A DNA stretch of 64,000 bases from DASUBN01 sp036000105. GTDB lineage: Bacteria; Pseudomonadota; Gammaproteobacteria; Natronospirales; REEB76. The stretch spans positions 1 through 64,000 of the forward strand of contig DASYGE010000006.1 of NCBI GenBank assembly GCA_036000105.1, read 5' to 3'. Under the pieces are notes generated by a model. The model had not been told where the DNA came from. It made no database searches and saw nothing but the letters and a program-made list of their open reading frames with translations. Made by a program: the position numbers and the translations under genes. This document shows, piece after piece, positions 33,472 through 42,108 of this stretch (its first letter is position 1; the number at the start of each line of letters is the position of its first letter).

Positions 33472-34391
33472 GCTTTCGCTGGCAAAAATGTGGGCTGCTT
33501 TATTGCCCGTCAGGTGATAGTCGGCACCCAAAACTCGCATCCCATGCAACGAATCCTTTGCCTGTCCATCTTGATGGAGACGTATATCGCGTATTTTTTA
33601 GCGGCAGGGATGTGGAGAACCGATCTTCTGTGGGGGCAGTTGACGTCGATATCGTCCAGCGCAAGGTCATTCGAGAGCATCGCCACCCGTTTTTTGGGCA
33701 TGGTCCCGAACGCAGTTTCTATGCCGACGGCGTAAGTATCGGTAACTGTTACGAAGCGAATGGTCGGCGATACATGCTTTTCATGGGCTGGCAGAGCCCC
33801 AAAGGTGCTCACTGGCGGGGAGATATCGGACGGTTGGTGGTGAAGCCCGATCTGACTTTGGAATTGGACAGTGAGCGGCCATTTATGGGCGCGGACGTCG
33901 TCGATCCCATAAGCCTTTCATATCCCTGGGTGATGAAGAATAGCGATGACGGTTACAGCATGTGGTATGGCTCGACCATGACTTGGGACGCCGGAAACGG
34001 TGAGATGTTGCATGTCATAAACTATGCTTCATCTGCCGATGGGAATAATTGGCAGCGCAAAGGCTTATCTGTGCCTTACAAAATTGGCAGTGCCCAAGCT
34101 TTTTCACGACCTACGGTTGTGCGTGATGCATCGGCGGGCTATGAGATGTGGTTTTCGTATCGTAGCGGCAGCGGGGAAAAGTATCGTATCGGATACGCCA
34201 TAAGCAAAGACGGAAAGACATGGGAATTGAAATTGGAAGACGCCGGCATAGAGGTCTCTTCGGATGGATGGGATTCGGAGATGATCGAGTATCCATTCGT
34301 CCTCGATCATCGAGGCCAGCGTTACATGTTCTACAACGGCAACGGTTATGGCAGGGCAGGGTTCGGTCTTGCGATATTGGCTCGTGGATAA
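33468..34391 (+). CDS. GH43/GH130-like five-bladed beta-propeller protein
   Basis: This 307-residue protein is made of repeated strands with W-D/S-D type blades: VYRVFFSGRDVENRS, YMLFMGWQSPKG, GYSMWYGSTMTWD, GYEMWFSYRSGSG, RYMFYNGNGYG. This repetition (MW-Y/F-x-G) is characteristic of glycoside-hydrolase clan F/J-like propellers and of glycan-locus proteins of unknown role. No secretion signal is visible, so it is probably cytosolic. It is translationally coupled to the acetyltransferase. It may act on a sugar or nucleotide sugar; no catalytic triad is assigned with confidence. Confidence 0.7.
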   Translation: MSFRWQKCGLLYCPSGDSRHPKLASHATNPLPVHLDGDVYRVFFSGRDVENRSSVGAVDVDIVQRKVIREHRHPFFGHGPERSFYADGVSIGNCYEANGRRYMLFMGWQSPKGAHWRGDIGRLVVKPDLTLELDSERPFMGADVVDPISLSYPWVMKNSDDGYSMWYGSTMTWDAGNGEMLHVINYASSADGNNWQRKGLSVPYKIGSAQAFSRPTVVRDASAGYEMWFSYRSGSGEKYRIGYAISKDGKTWELKLEDAGIEVSSDGWDSEMIEYPFVLDHRGQRYMFYNGNGYGRAGFGLAILARG

Positions 34392-34398
34392 TTTGCTT

Positions 34399-34809
34399 GT
34401 GGCTAAAAAAAAGCGTAATTCGCTTTCACAGTTATTCTATTACGCTCTCGTCGGGATCGTGAGCAACTTCGTCGGTTATATGGCCTATCTATCTTTGACC
34501 TATCTCGGTACTACACCGAAGATAACCATGACTTTTCTATATGCGGTGGGTGCGGCGATAGGTTATATCGGCAACCGCAATCTGACGTTTGAGCACAAGG
34601 GAAATCATCTGGGATCCGGTATCCGTTACATCATGGCGCATCTGGTCGGATATTCCATCAACTTTACCCTCCTGTTCGTGTTTGTCGATAGATTTGGCTA
34701 TGCTCATCAGCTCGTCCAGGGTGTTGCCATCTTTGTCGTAGCCGCTTTTCTCTTTGCCGCATTCAAGTTCTTTGTCTTCACCGACCTGTCTGCCCCCAAG
34801 CAGGAATAG
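34399..34809 (+). CDS. GtrA-like flippase/membrane protein
   Basis: This small hydrophobic protein (about 136 residues) has four membrane segments, beginning LSQLFYYALVGIVSNFVGYMAYL. It has a basic loop GNRNLTFEHKG (about 55) and ends AAFKFFVFTDL, matching the GtrA family. GtrA proteins are thought to flip polyprenyl-phosphate-linked sugars for side-chain addition. The start is uncertain: GTG at 34399, TTG at 34393, or an ATG at 34348 that would overlap the previous gene; none has a strong SD. Confidence 0.8.
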   Translation: MAKKKRNSLSQLFYYALVGIVSNFVGYMAYLSLTYLGTTPKITMTFLYAVGAAIGYIGNRNLTFEHKGNHLGSGIRYIMAHLVGYSINFTLLFVFVDRFGYAHQLVQGVAIFVVAAFLFAAFKFFVFTDLSAPKQE

Positions 34810-34812
34810 CCG

Positions 34813-34885
34813 ATGAAACGCTGTCTTGTCTGCGATACACGCTACGAGTTCCCGAGCGCAACTTGTCCAGGTTGCGGCAACAGTG
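34813..34885 (+). pseudogene. 5' stub of a zinc-ribbon methyltransferase gene
   Basis: The frame reads MKRCLVCDTRYEFPSATCPGCG, closely matching the N-terminal zinc ribbon of the methyltransferase at 23642 (MKKCLRCAHTF..WTCPACG). Homology stops abruptly at about 34883, where sequence identical in kind to cysD begins. The composite frame stays open to 35037 but the rest is a chimera, so the product is probably non-functional. Confidence 0.7.
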
Positions 34886-34951
34886 ATGCTGCGTCTGGCG
34901 CAGGAGGCCTTCCATCCGGCCAAGCTGCCGTTCCCGCTGCTGCATTTGGAT
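34883..34951 (+). pseudogene. 69-base internal fragment of cysD
   Basis: Bases 34883-34951 match 45356-45424 inside the intact cysD in the same orientation, with only 3 differences over 69 positions. In frame it reads MLRLAQEAFHPAKLPFPLLHLD, against MLHLAQKAFHPAKLPFPLLHVD in CysD. It is joined upstream to a methyltransferase stub and downstream to an SMR-type remnant. The near-identity shows either recent exchange with the resident cysD or strong ancestry from a related one. The two copies form a direct repeat about 10.5 kb apart, bracketing the dlt block. Confidence 0.85.
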
Positions 34952-35117
34952 GGCCGCTCTCACGAAGTTTGAAGTCAGCTATGCTTACCCTTTCACCAGT
35001 CTTGGATTTGTACTGGTACTCATGTTCGGGACACTGATGTTGGGCGAGGTGATGACCCTTGCCAAGGCATTGGGAATCATTTTGATAATCGCTGGAATTC
35101 TCGTAGGTGGCCGTTAG
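34944..35117 (+). pseudogene. 3' remnant of a small EamA/SMR-type transporter
   Basis: A frame different from the cysD fragment reads WMAALTKFEVSYAYPFTSLG, then FVLVLMFGTLMLGEVMTLAK and an Ile-rich last segment, to a stop at 35115-35117. The YPFTSL...LGE pattern is that of the last two membrane segments of EmrE/ArnE-like 4-TM proteins. The first half of the gene is missing. ArnE-type partners often accompany polyprenyl-sugar pathways, so an intact one probably once stood here. Confidence 0.75.
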
Positions 35118-35164
35118 GGAATAAAGCTACTAAACGAATGCTAAAAGGTTTAGGAGTGTCGGGT

Positions 35165-37195
35165 ATGTTAGGAAGAATTAGCAGCAACTCAACTTTCCGC
35201 ATTCTCTGGAAGCGGTTGAATGGCGGATCGTTAGGGCTTTTTCTCGGCTTGATTTTATGTGCTTCCGCAGGCGGACTGATTGCGACGAACTATTTACAAG
35301 GGAAGGATGTTCGAACTTTCAGTATGTTGCAGGAATTGTATAGCCCCGCTGTCGGCATTGCCTGCGGTTATGGATATACCAATCTTCCGAGAATACCTGG
35401 TGATTCGCTTGAGCAGTTTCTTTACTCCAAAGCCGACACGTTCGATTGTACCAATGCGCTATCGCCAGACAAATATCCAGTCGTTAACGGGGACGTCTCG
35501 GGCTGCAGATATCTCATAGCCATTGTCGGCGAGCTGTGGCGTGTGACGGGTCCGAGTTGGCACTCCGTAAAATTTGTAATTGGTGTGTTGTACATCTTGA
35601 TGGCTGTAGCGGCATTTCTTCTTGCGCGTACGGTAATCGGTAGTTTTTTTTCCACGGGAATAGTGCTGCTCTTTGTTAGTGCCCCCGCAAATATCGAGCT
35701 GATGTCCCGACTGCGTGATCTCGGTAAGGCTCCATTCATATTACTCGCATGTGCCGCCCTGTTATGGGGGTTAGGTTTCTCTTCACGAAGGCGCTTGGGA
35801 CTGGCCGCTTTGACCGGTCTGATCATCGGAATCGGTTACGGCTTTCGGCCCGATATTCTAGCCTTGCTTCCTCTGAGTGTTTTGTTGATATTCTTTCTCG
35901 CACCGCGAGAAATTCTGTGGTACAAACGTTTGGCCGCAGCGGCTGTCTTGCCTTTTGCTTTTTTCTTGAGTGCCTATCCAGCTTTGTTCTCGACTAACCC
36001 GGTTGGGACGAACACTATGCCGCATGTCGTCATTCTCGGCCTCTCGCACCTATCAGACTACGATTTAGGTGTTCAGCCGGGAAATTACAGCTGGGGAATA
36101 AACCACGAAGATAATTCGGTTGCGGATGCGATGAATGCATACGCAGCTTTGAAATTCCCGCAACTGAAGCAAGTGCGCTATACATATCCGGAATACGGAG
36201 ATGTAGGCAGGTCTTACTTGTGGGAAATGCTGCGGACTTTTCCGGCGGACATGGCTCTTAGGGCAGAAAGCTCGGCAGTCAGTTTGTCGGATGAGTCTGT
36301 TATCGACGTCTTTCGGCTGAAAGATTCCGAAGCCGTGAAGGGGATATGGTTACTTGGTCTTGTCTGGCTCTCGATAGCCGGTATCTTTTGTATCGGCTAC
36401 AAGAATCCTCTGCGTGCACTCGGATTTGGGCTCATTTTTGCGTATCTCACCTGCATCATCGCGCTGCAGTTCGAGGAAAGGCATTACTTTTACATGGAGG
36501 TATTTGTGCTTACCTCCTTGGCTGCGGTTCTGAACTTTCTTGTGGATTCTCGCTTTCGGCCATCCCCAAAGGCGATATTGATCGCCTTGGGCGGAAGTGC
36601 GATTTTGATCGCGAGTGTGCTGGTTATTGAGATGGGTTTCCAATATGCCCAATCACTCTGGGTCGGACCCCGCCTCAATGCGTTCATCTCTAGTCCTAGG
36701 AAGCCGCTGATTCCGGTCATCCAGCACAAGGTGATGACGTATGTCGCTTTTCCGCAATTACACGGAGAGGGTACGGACAACCTGCCACTGTATCCCGAGT
36801 CGCCTTTGCCGAGCTACCCACTCGTTATGACCATCGACCAGTCACGATGTGGCTCGACTTGGCGGTACTTCACAGTTGATTACGGAGTGCTCAAGCATCT
36901 CGACTATACATTCTGGATTCAGCCATATCCAGATAGTGAGTTTGGAATTTGGAGCGAGCAGCATGTTTTGCCGAATATCGCGCAACTCGGAGACAAGATC
37001 CAGATAACTGTACCGCTCTATCGGGATGGTACCGCGCTACGCGAGATTCAGCTTTCTCCGGGGATGGCGGGCTGTGTAGTCAAATGGGAACGATTGTATT
37101 CAAATGACGCACTATTCGATCTCATGAACTGGGTGATCGATAAGCCCGAGCATCTAATTCCGTTCAGGATCGAACTCTCTAAGCCGCGTCCTTAA
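35165..37195 (+). CDS. Large polytopic membrane protein, possible GT-C-fold glycosyltransferase
   Basis: This protein has about 676 residues and at least ten membrane segments between about 20 and 490. A long periplasmic loop lies after the first segment, and a soluble C-terminal domain covers about 510-676. The overall plan (long first loop, many TMs, soluble tail) fits GT-C polyprenyl-phosphate-sugar-dependent transferases. No clear DE or DD catalytic pair is visible in the first loop. ATG 35165 has AGGAG 8 bases ahead; an ATG at 35138 is the alternative. It is the first intact gene of the block after the cysD scar. Confidence 0.6.
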   Translation: MLGRISSNSTFRILWKRLNGGSLGLFLGLILCASAGGLIATNYLQGKDVRTFSMLQELYSPAVGIACGYGYTNLPRIPGDSLEQFLYSKADTFDCTNALSPDKYPVVNGDVSGCRYLIAIVGELWRVTGPSWHSVKFVIGVLYILMAVAAFLLARTVIGSFFSTGIVLLFVSAPANIELMSRLRDLGKAPFILLACAALLWGLGFSSRRRLGLAALTGLIIGIGYGFRPDILALLPLSVLLIFFLAPREILWYKRLAAAAVLPFAFFLSAYPALFSTNPVGTNTMPHVVILGLSHLSDYDLGVQPGNYSWGINHEDNSVADAMNAYAALKFPQLKQVRYTYPEYGDVGRSYLWEMLRTFPADMALRAESSAVSLSDESVIDVFRLKDSEAVKGIWLLGLVWLSIAGIFCIGYKNPLRALGFGLIFAYLTCIIALQFEERHYFYMEVFVLTSLAAVLNFLVDSRFRPSPKAILIALGGSAILIASVLVIEMGFQYAQSLWVGPRLNAFISSPRKPLIPVIQHKVMTYVAFPQLHGEGTDNLPLYPESPLPSYPLVMTIDQSRCGSTWRYFTVDYGVLKHLDYTFWIQPYPDSEFGIWSEQHVLPNIAQLGDKIQITVPLYRDGTALREIQLSPGMAGCVVKWERLYSNDALFDLMNWVIDKPEHLIPFRIELSKPRP

Positions 37196-37248
37196 ATGTC
37201 GGTATATTGGCGGCGCGGATATTGTGCACGCCTGACGGGGGGGCTTGA

Positions 37249-39111
37249 ATGATTGATGAGAGCGGTGGAGCAGCAGGAGCGAACCTGGGCGGGCAGGCTC
37301 TCAGGGCAATGGAGGCTGCACTGCGCTTGTTGTTGTGCGCGATTGCGGTCGTCGGACCCGTATCTGTGCTGGTACTGCTGATTTGGGCCCGGGACCGCGG
37401 GTTCGATTTTACCGACGAGGGGATGTATCTCCTCTCGGCTCAGCACCCAGAAGAAATCCATGTCTCCGCTACATTAGCCTATGTGTACCTCGCGCCGCTT
37501 CTGCGGCTTGTGGACGGGGACGTGGCGGCGTTCCGAGTCCTGGGATACGGCCTGGTAGTTTTCGCCGCCTCGGTGCTTTGGTTTGGCGTGCGGCGAGCGG
37601 TGGGCAATAGGGATAGTGATCTCTTGGGCTCATTCGGCGGTTTCGCCGTGGTGCTCGCGGGGGCCTTGTTGTATTACGTCTGGTTCCTGCCCACGCCTTC
37701 CTACGATCTTCTGAATGCTGTGTCCGTCAGCATGTTTGGCGGCGCGCTCTTATCTGGCTTAGGCTGGTCGGTGGCGGGGAGAGCATGGCTTGCCGCGAGT
37801 GCATGGCTGGTGGCCGGCGTCGTCATCGGCTTTGATGCTTTTGTGAAACTACCCACGGCCGCCTCTCTGGCGATGCTTGCGCTTCTGGCGGTGCTCTTCT
37901 GGCCGGCCCTATCACCACGTTCGCGTCTGAGCGCGCTAATCTTAGGTTTATGCGGCAGCTTGCTCTGGTTTGCCTTACATTTCGTGGTGCTGCAACCGCC
38001 CGCCGCGGCATGGAGGATATTCCATGCAGGCGCTGACTTTGCGCGCGTCCTGGATCCCCGCTATATGGTTTTCAGCGCTCTGAGCCGGGCGTTCGAAGAT
38101 TCCTGGCAGCTTGCCAAAGATGCGGCTAGTCGGTACGCAATAATCTACATTGTCACTGCGATCTTCGGCGCGATTGTGGCTTTTTCGCCGATGACACCTG
38201 AGAAAAGGGAACGGTGGCTGAACCGGACACTTGCGGTCGCGGTCGCTGCGGCGATCATCGTCGCAGTGAAGAAATACTGGTATATAGCCGGTGTGGCTTA
38301 CATACAGAAGATCACTCCACTCGCCGGCGGTGCGTTGCTGTTGGCCGCAGCCTGGCGCCTGTGGCAGGAGTGGCAGTTTCCGAAGGCTTCTTCGTCGGCC
38401 TCGGTTGGTGGCAATAGGGCAGAGCTGCTCATAGTGTTGCTGCTGACAGCGTTGCCTTTCGCGGACGCGGTAGGCACCAACAATCCCCTGACCATCAATA
38501 TGGCGATGAGCCTAGGTCCTTGGTTGGCGGCTGTTTGGCTTCTGACATCCCGCGCGTCTCATGATGGAGTGCGGACCTGGGGTGGCTGGGTGCTCCCGGC
38601 ATTCCTGGCGGCGCTGTGTTCTGTCCAAGTCCTGTACGGGTGCCTCAACGATCCCTACCGTCTGAACGGTGGCTTACTGCGGCAGACGATACCTGTCCAG
38701 ATCGGCAGCGCTGGATCCCGGCTGTATGTAGATGCGGAGGATGCTGCTTTCATCGAGGGGTTGCACCAGGCATCGGTAAGCTGCAGCCTGCGACCAGGTT
38801 CACCGGTGCTCGCCTTCTACAATCTTCCGGGCGTCGTCTATGCGTTGGGGGCGGTATCACCAGGTATCCCCTGGTTTGTGGGCGGTTATCCGGGCACGAC
38901 CCAAGCTCTAGAAAGTGTATTAGCGAAAGTCCCTTTAGCGACTTTGCGGCAGGCCGCGATAGCGGTGGCCGAACCTTTGCCACCTTCGGCGCTGCCCGAT
39001 TTGGCGCTGTTGGGGATCGATTTTCCGAATGGCTACCGCAACTGCGCGGTACTCGCCATGCCGGGTCGGCCGCGCGGTCATTCCCTCTCAGTTTGGGCCC
39101 CGCCGCTGTAA
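37249..39111 (+). CDS. Polytopic membrane protein, possible GT-C glycosyltransferase
   Basis: This 620-residue protein has about eleven membrane segments from residue 20 to about 450 and a soluble C-terminal part. After the first segment the loop has DRGFDFTDEGMYLLSAQHPEE (about residues 51-71); the Asp-Glu pair followed by Tyr is typical of GT-C active-site loops. It may be the GtrC-like partner of the GtrB-like and GtrA-like proteins, using a polyprenyl-linked sugar at the periplasmic face. The frame is complete and G+C is higher than in the dlt genes that follow. The gap 39112-39404 holds C-rich tracts and no gene. Confidence 0.65.
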   Translation: MIDESGGAAGANLGGQALRAMEAALRLLLCAIAVVGPVSVLVLLIWARDRGFDFTDEGMYLLSAQHPEEIHVSATLAYVYLAPLLRLVDGDVAAFRVLGYGLVVFAASVLWFGVRRAVGNRDSDLLGSFGGFAVVLAGALLYYVWFLPTPSYDLLNAVSVSMFGGALLSGLGWSVAGRAWLAASAWLVAGVVIGFDAFVKLPTAASLAMLALLAVLFWPALSPRSRLSALILGLCGSLLWFALHFVVLQPPAAAWRIFHAGADFARVLDPRYMVFSALSRAFEDSWQLAKDAASRYAIIYIVTAIFGAIVAFSPMTPEKRERWLNRTLAVAVAAAIIVAVKKYWYIAGVAYIQKITPLAGGALLLAAAWRLWQEWQFPKASSSASVGGNRAELLIVLLLTALPFADAVGTNNPLTINMAMSLGPWLAAVWLLTSRASHDGVRTWGGWVLPAFLAALCSVQVLYGCLNDPYRLNGGLLRQTIPVQIGSAGSRLYVDAEDAAFIEGLHQASVSCSLRPGSPVLAFYNLPGVVYALGAVSPGIPWFVGGYPGTTQALESVLAKVPLATLRQAAIAVAEPLPPSALPDLALLGIDFPNGYRNCAVLAMPGRPRGHSLSVWAPPL

Positions 39112-39404
39112 GGGCTTCAGTGGATCGTAATTTGACAATCGACTGGTCATGCGTCGAGCCCGGAAACGGGACCCCGGACACGGCCTTGGATTGGGCCTCC
39201 AATTGGGTTTTACAGGCGCCCCAGCAAGCCATTCTTGAACGCTCGCATCGATATTTCTGGGTGGTTGATCATCTAGATATACCCCCTTCCCCCGCCCCGT
39301 ATCGGCAGACGGATTGCTGTCAAAATCGTAATCAACCCCCTCCCCCCCGTTGTGGTAGCCTGCCCGCCCACAAACGTGGGCAATAAGCATCGATCCAATA
39401 GGGT

Positions 39405-39647
39405 ATGGGTAATCCAATGCACCAGGAAGTGGAAAGCGAAGTCCTGAACATTCTACAAGAGGCCACTAAAACCAAGATTTCCCTAGATCAACCGTTACTG
39501 GATTCGGGGCTGGTGGATTCCATAGCTGCGGTCGACATCGCGCTCGCCGTGGAAAGTGCCCTTGGCGTGACCATCCCTGCCACTGAGATCGGCGAACAAC
39601 TAAAAACGGCTAGGACGCTCATCGAGTATGTTTCGTCGCATCGTTGA
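39405..39647 (+). CDS. dltC: D-alanyl carrier protein (DltC-like acyl carrier protein)
   Basis: This 80-residue carrier protein has the phosphopantetheine attachment site DSGLVDSIAAVDIAL; Ser39 would carry the arm. The first gene of a dltC-D-X-B-A set, it would accept D-alanine from DltA and present it to DltB. A second in-frame ATG four codons downstream (39417) is possible. It overlaps dltD by 20 bases, so the two are coupled. The D-S-x-x-x-V-D spacing and the neighbours favour DltC over a fatty-acid ACP. Confidence 0.85.
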   Translation: MGNPMHQEVESEVLNILQEATKTKISLDQPLLDSGLVDSIAAVDIALAVESALGVTIPATEIGEQLKTARTLIEYVSSHR

Positions 39648-40833
39648 TTCAAAGCTCGCTAGTCATCTGATTGCCGCTAGCGCTGTCGCGCTGGTTAGCG
39701 TCATCGTATATCTGATAATCATAAGTGTAGACGTCACACCTCCCGTATTCGGGCTGTTCTTCTCAAGTTTGAATCGAGACAACAGCGGCCGCGGCCCTGC
39801 GTCAACCCTAAATTATGCCCGTATCTCGAATATGGTACGGAGCGGAAAAGGTGTCGTCATCTTCGGGTCATCGGAGCTCAGTACGACTACACTAAGTTTC
39901 GCACCTTACAACTATCTTCCTACGTCTTGTCACATTCCTGTTATCGCCTATGGCCAAGCCCAGTACCAGACTCTAGGGATGTATGGCCTCCTTTCTTCGT
40001 TGCAGCGTGATCTCAGCCCCCGATCGAAAATCGTCATCTTCATCTCTCCGAGCTGGTTCGACAAAGGCGATATGCTACCGCAGGCGTTCTCCTTACATTT
40101 GACCGACCAGATTCTCTATAGGGACTACTGGAAAAGCGAAGCCAGGCAGGCTATCGGCGCTTATCTTGAAGAGCACAAAAACGACTTCGGGAACCTGACT
40201 GACGCCCAGAAGCTGTATATCTCCGGTCTGACTTATCCCAACCTGCTTCTAGATGCGTTAATCAAGCCTTTGGAGGCGGACATTTATTATGCCAGGTGGA
40301 AACTATTTACATATAGATATCCCGGTGTTTACCCCGGTGAAAGCGCCACCTATCCTGCCGATGAGAGCTATCAGTGCAACCTGCATGCGATGCATGCTTA
40401 TGAGCCCGCGGCACAGGCGACTGAATTGGCACTGATGACCGATAATCATCGATATGTGAGAAATGATTATTTCGATCGGATACTGAAGGATAAGAATCTG
40501 CCCCCGAAAGGCCTAGATTATCTCCAACCTCAAATGAACAGCCGCCCCGAGTTACAAGACATGCGCCTATTACTCGATCTATTGCATAGGCACGGAGTTC
40601 AACCGTTTTTGATCACGCTGCCGCTGAATCCGTATGTCTACGATGATTCATTTCGGATGAAGCCAGTTAGCGAAGAGATAAGCAACCTTTGCAAGCAATA
40701 CAAAGCCATATGTATGGACATGGGTGAATGGCCGTATACCCCGGGGCTGTTGCAGGATGCCGTACATCCGGGAGAACTTGGATTCTTGAAAATTGACGAG
40801 ATGATATATGAGTACTTTAGGATAAAGACATGA
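39628..40833 (+). CDS. dltD: DltD-like D-alanyl transfer protein
   Basis: This 401-residue protein has a single N-terminal membrane anchor (about residues 13-34) followed by a periplasmic SGNH-hydrolase-like domain. The nucleophile motif GSSEL is at residues 80-84. IVIFISPSWFDKG (about 135) and a C-terminal DAVHPGELG (with the His) complete the catalytic set. In Gram-positives DltD moves D-alanine to teichoic acid outside the membrane. Here, with no teichoic acid genes, a periplasmic glycan is the likely acceptor (inference). Confidence 0.85.
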   Translation: MFRRIVDSKLASHLIAASAVALVSVIVYLIIISVDVTPPVFGLFFSSLNRDNSGRGPASTLNYARISNMVRSGKGVVIFGSSELSTTTLSFAPYNYLPTSCHIPVIAYGQAQYQTLGMYGLLSSLQRDLSPRSKIVIFISPSWFDKGDMLPQAFSLHLTDQILYRDYWKSEARQAIGAYLEEHKNDFGNLTDAQKLYISGLTYPNLLLDALIKPLEADIYYARWKLFTYRYPGVYPGESATYPADESYQCNLHAMHAYEPAAQATELALMTDNHRYVRNDYFDRILKDKNLPPKGLDYLQPQMNSRPELQDMRLLLDLLHRHGVQPFLITLPLNPYVYDDSFRMKPVSEEISNLCKQYKAICMDMGEWPYTPGLLQDAVHPGELGFLKIDEMIYEYFRIKT

Positions 40834-40955
40834 AGCGCCTGATCCGGCTTATATTTCTCTACTTGGCTCTTGTCGCCGTGTTTGCCATCAACGCTGGACC
40901 CGTGGATGGAGCCATGAGCACGGCAAAAGTCGTATTCGAATACCAGCAGTTCTGA
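40830..40955 (+). CDS. dltX: DltX-like 41-residue membrane peptide
   Basis: This tiny gene is fully overlapped with its neighbours: ATGA with the dltD stop and 2 bases before dltB. It encodes 41 residues: a basic start MKRLIRL, one membrane segment (IFLYLALVAVFAI) and the C-terminus VFEYQQF. DltX of Gram-positive bacteria has the same plan, a single TM ending in an F-x-Y-x-x-F motif, and is thought to carry D-alanine from DltB to DltD. Placement between dltD and dltB strengthens the call. Confidence 0.8.
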   Translation: MKRLIRLIFLYLALVAVFAINAGPVDGAMSTAKVVFEYQQF

Positions 40956-40957
40956 AC

Positions 40958-42082
40958 ATGCAGCTGTTTTCCGACACGCATTTCTTTGCTATCGCAGTAA
41001 TCTTGCCATTACTGTTGATTCTCCATAAAGCGGTGCGCGGCAGATATTCGCCTTACGCGCTGTTCATCTTTGGGGTAACAGCACTGATATTTTTGGGAAT
41101 GTACAGAAATTCTCTCGTGGCACCGCTGCTATTGTTCTGCACTTCATTCTTGATTCTGCAACTCGTACAGAAGGCCCATCTCAAAAGATCGATTGGACTA
41201 ATACTGACTTTGTTGCCGCTTGTCCTGCTGAAAACAAAGGTGATGACCTTCTTTTCGATGATAGGGGTATCTTTCATCACTTTCAGGGCCATAGACACGT
41301 TGCTATTCGCCGATGAAGCTCAGAGCGTCGATGTTATCGAATACTTCACATATCTGTTTTTCCCGATGGCGCTGCTTGCAGGCCCCATGTACAGGTGGCG
41401 TAACTTCAAACTGGATTTGGCTGCAGCGTATCAGCGTCTATCTATCGAACAATTGCTTGAAGGTTGGGAAACGCTGGTGTTGGGAATTTTCCAGAAATTC
41501 GGCGTGGCCGAATTGATAAACGGAGAGATTCTTGACAAGGTCGCGCCGAATGATTATTCCCACCATGGCATGTTGATCAATGCGCTTGGCTACACAGCGT
41601 ATCTGTATTTTGACTTCGCTGGGTATTCAAACATGGCATTAGGCGTTGCGGCGATGCTAGGCTTCCACCTTCCAGTAAACTTTAACAATCCAATAGCTAG
41701 CCGCAATCCGCAAGATTTCTGGAAACGTTGGCATATGAGTCTGTCCGAGTGGCTGCGCGATGTGGTATTCATGCCTATCTATAAGAGTCTTCAAAAGGTA
41801 ACTTTTTTCACTAAACACAAGCTCTTTGCGCAAAACATAGGTATTTTTGCGACCCTGTTTTTTATGGGAACATGGAATGGACTCCAAAAAGACTATGTGA
41901 TAAGCGGGGTGCTTTTTGGTACGTATTCGGTTGGTTATAACACGATGGTGAATATCGGCAAATCAAACGAGTCTCTTCGAGCCGTCATGGATATGAGGGT
42001 TCCTAAACTGGCTGGCAGGATTATTACGATTACCCTTGCGGTTATAGCACTCTATATATTCAGCGGCCGCAGCCCCATCTAG
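40958..42082 (+). CDS. dltB: DltB-like MBOAT membrane acyltransferase
   Basis: This 374-residue polytopic protein of the membrane-bound O-acyltransferase family has the signature NPQDFWKRWHMSLSEWLRDVVF with His259. The second conserved motif, usually containing WHG, here reads GTWNGL, so Asn307 stands where the catalytic histidine normally is. Other DltB features are FDFAGYSNMALGVAAMLGF and PNPIASRNP-like loops (FNNPIASRNP). It should move the D-alanyl group across the inner membrane. Whether the Asn abolishes activity is open. Confidence 0.88.
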   Translation: MQLFSDTHFFAIAVILPLLLILHKAVRGRYSPYALFIFGVTALIFLGMYRNSLVAPLLLFCTSFLILQLVQKAHLKRSIGLILTLLPLVLLKTKVMTFFSMIGVSFITFRAIDTLLFADEAQSVDVIEYFTYLFFPMALLAGPMYRWRNFKLDLAAAYQRLSIEQLLEGWETLVLGIFQKFGVAELINGEILDKVAPNDYSHHGMLINALGYTAYLYFDFAGYSNMALGVAAMLGFHLPVNFNNPIASRNPQDFWKRWHMSLSEWLRDVVFMPIYKSLQKVTFFTKHKLFAQNIGIFATLFFMGTWNGLQKDYVISGVLFGTYSVGYNTMVNIGKSNESLRAVMDMRVPKLAGRIITITLAVIALYIFSGRSPI

Positions 42083-42108
42083 TTTCCACAAGCACTCTTC
42101 TAGTTATT

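Noticed and set aside
39405..39647. Fatty-acid acyl carrier protein
   Set aside because: Neighbours DltD, DltX, DltB and DltA and the overlap with dltD argue for a D-alanyl carrier protein.
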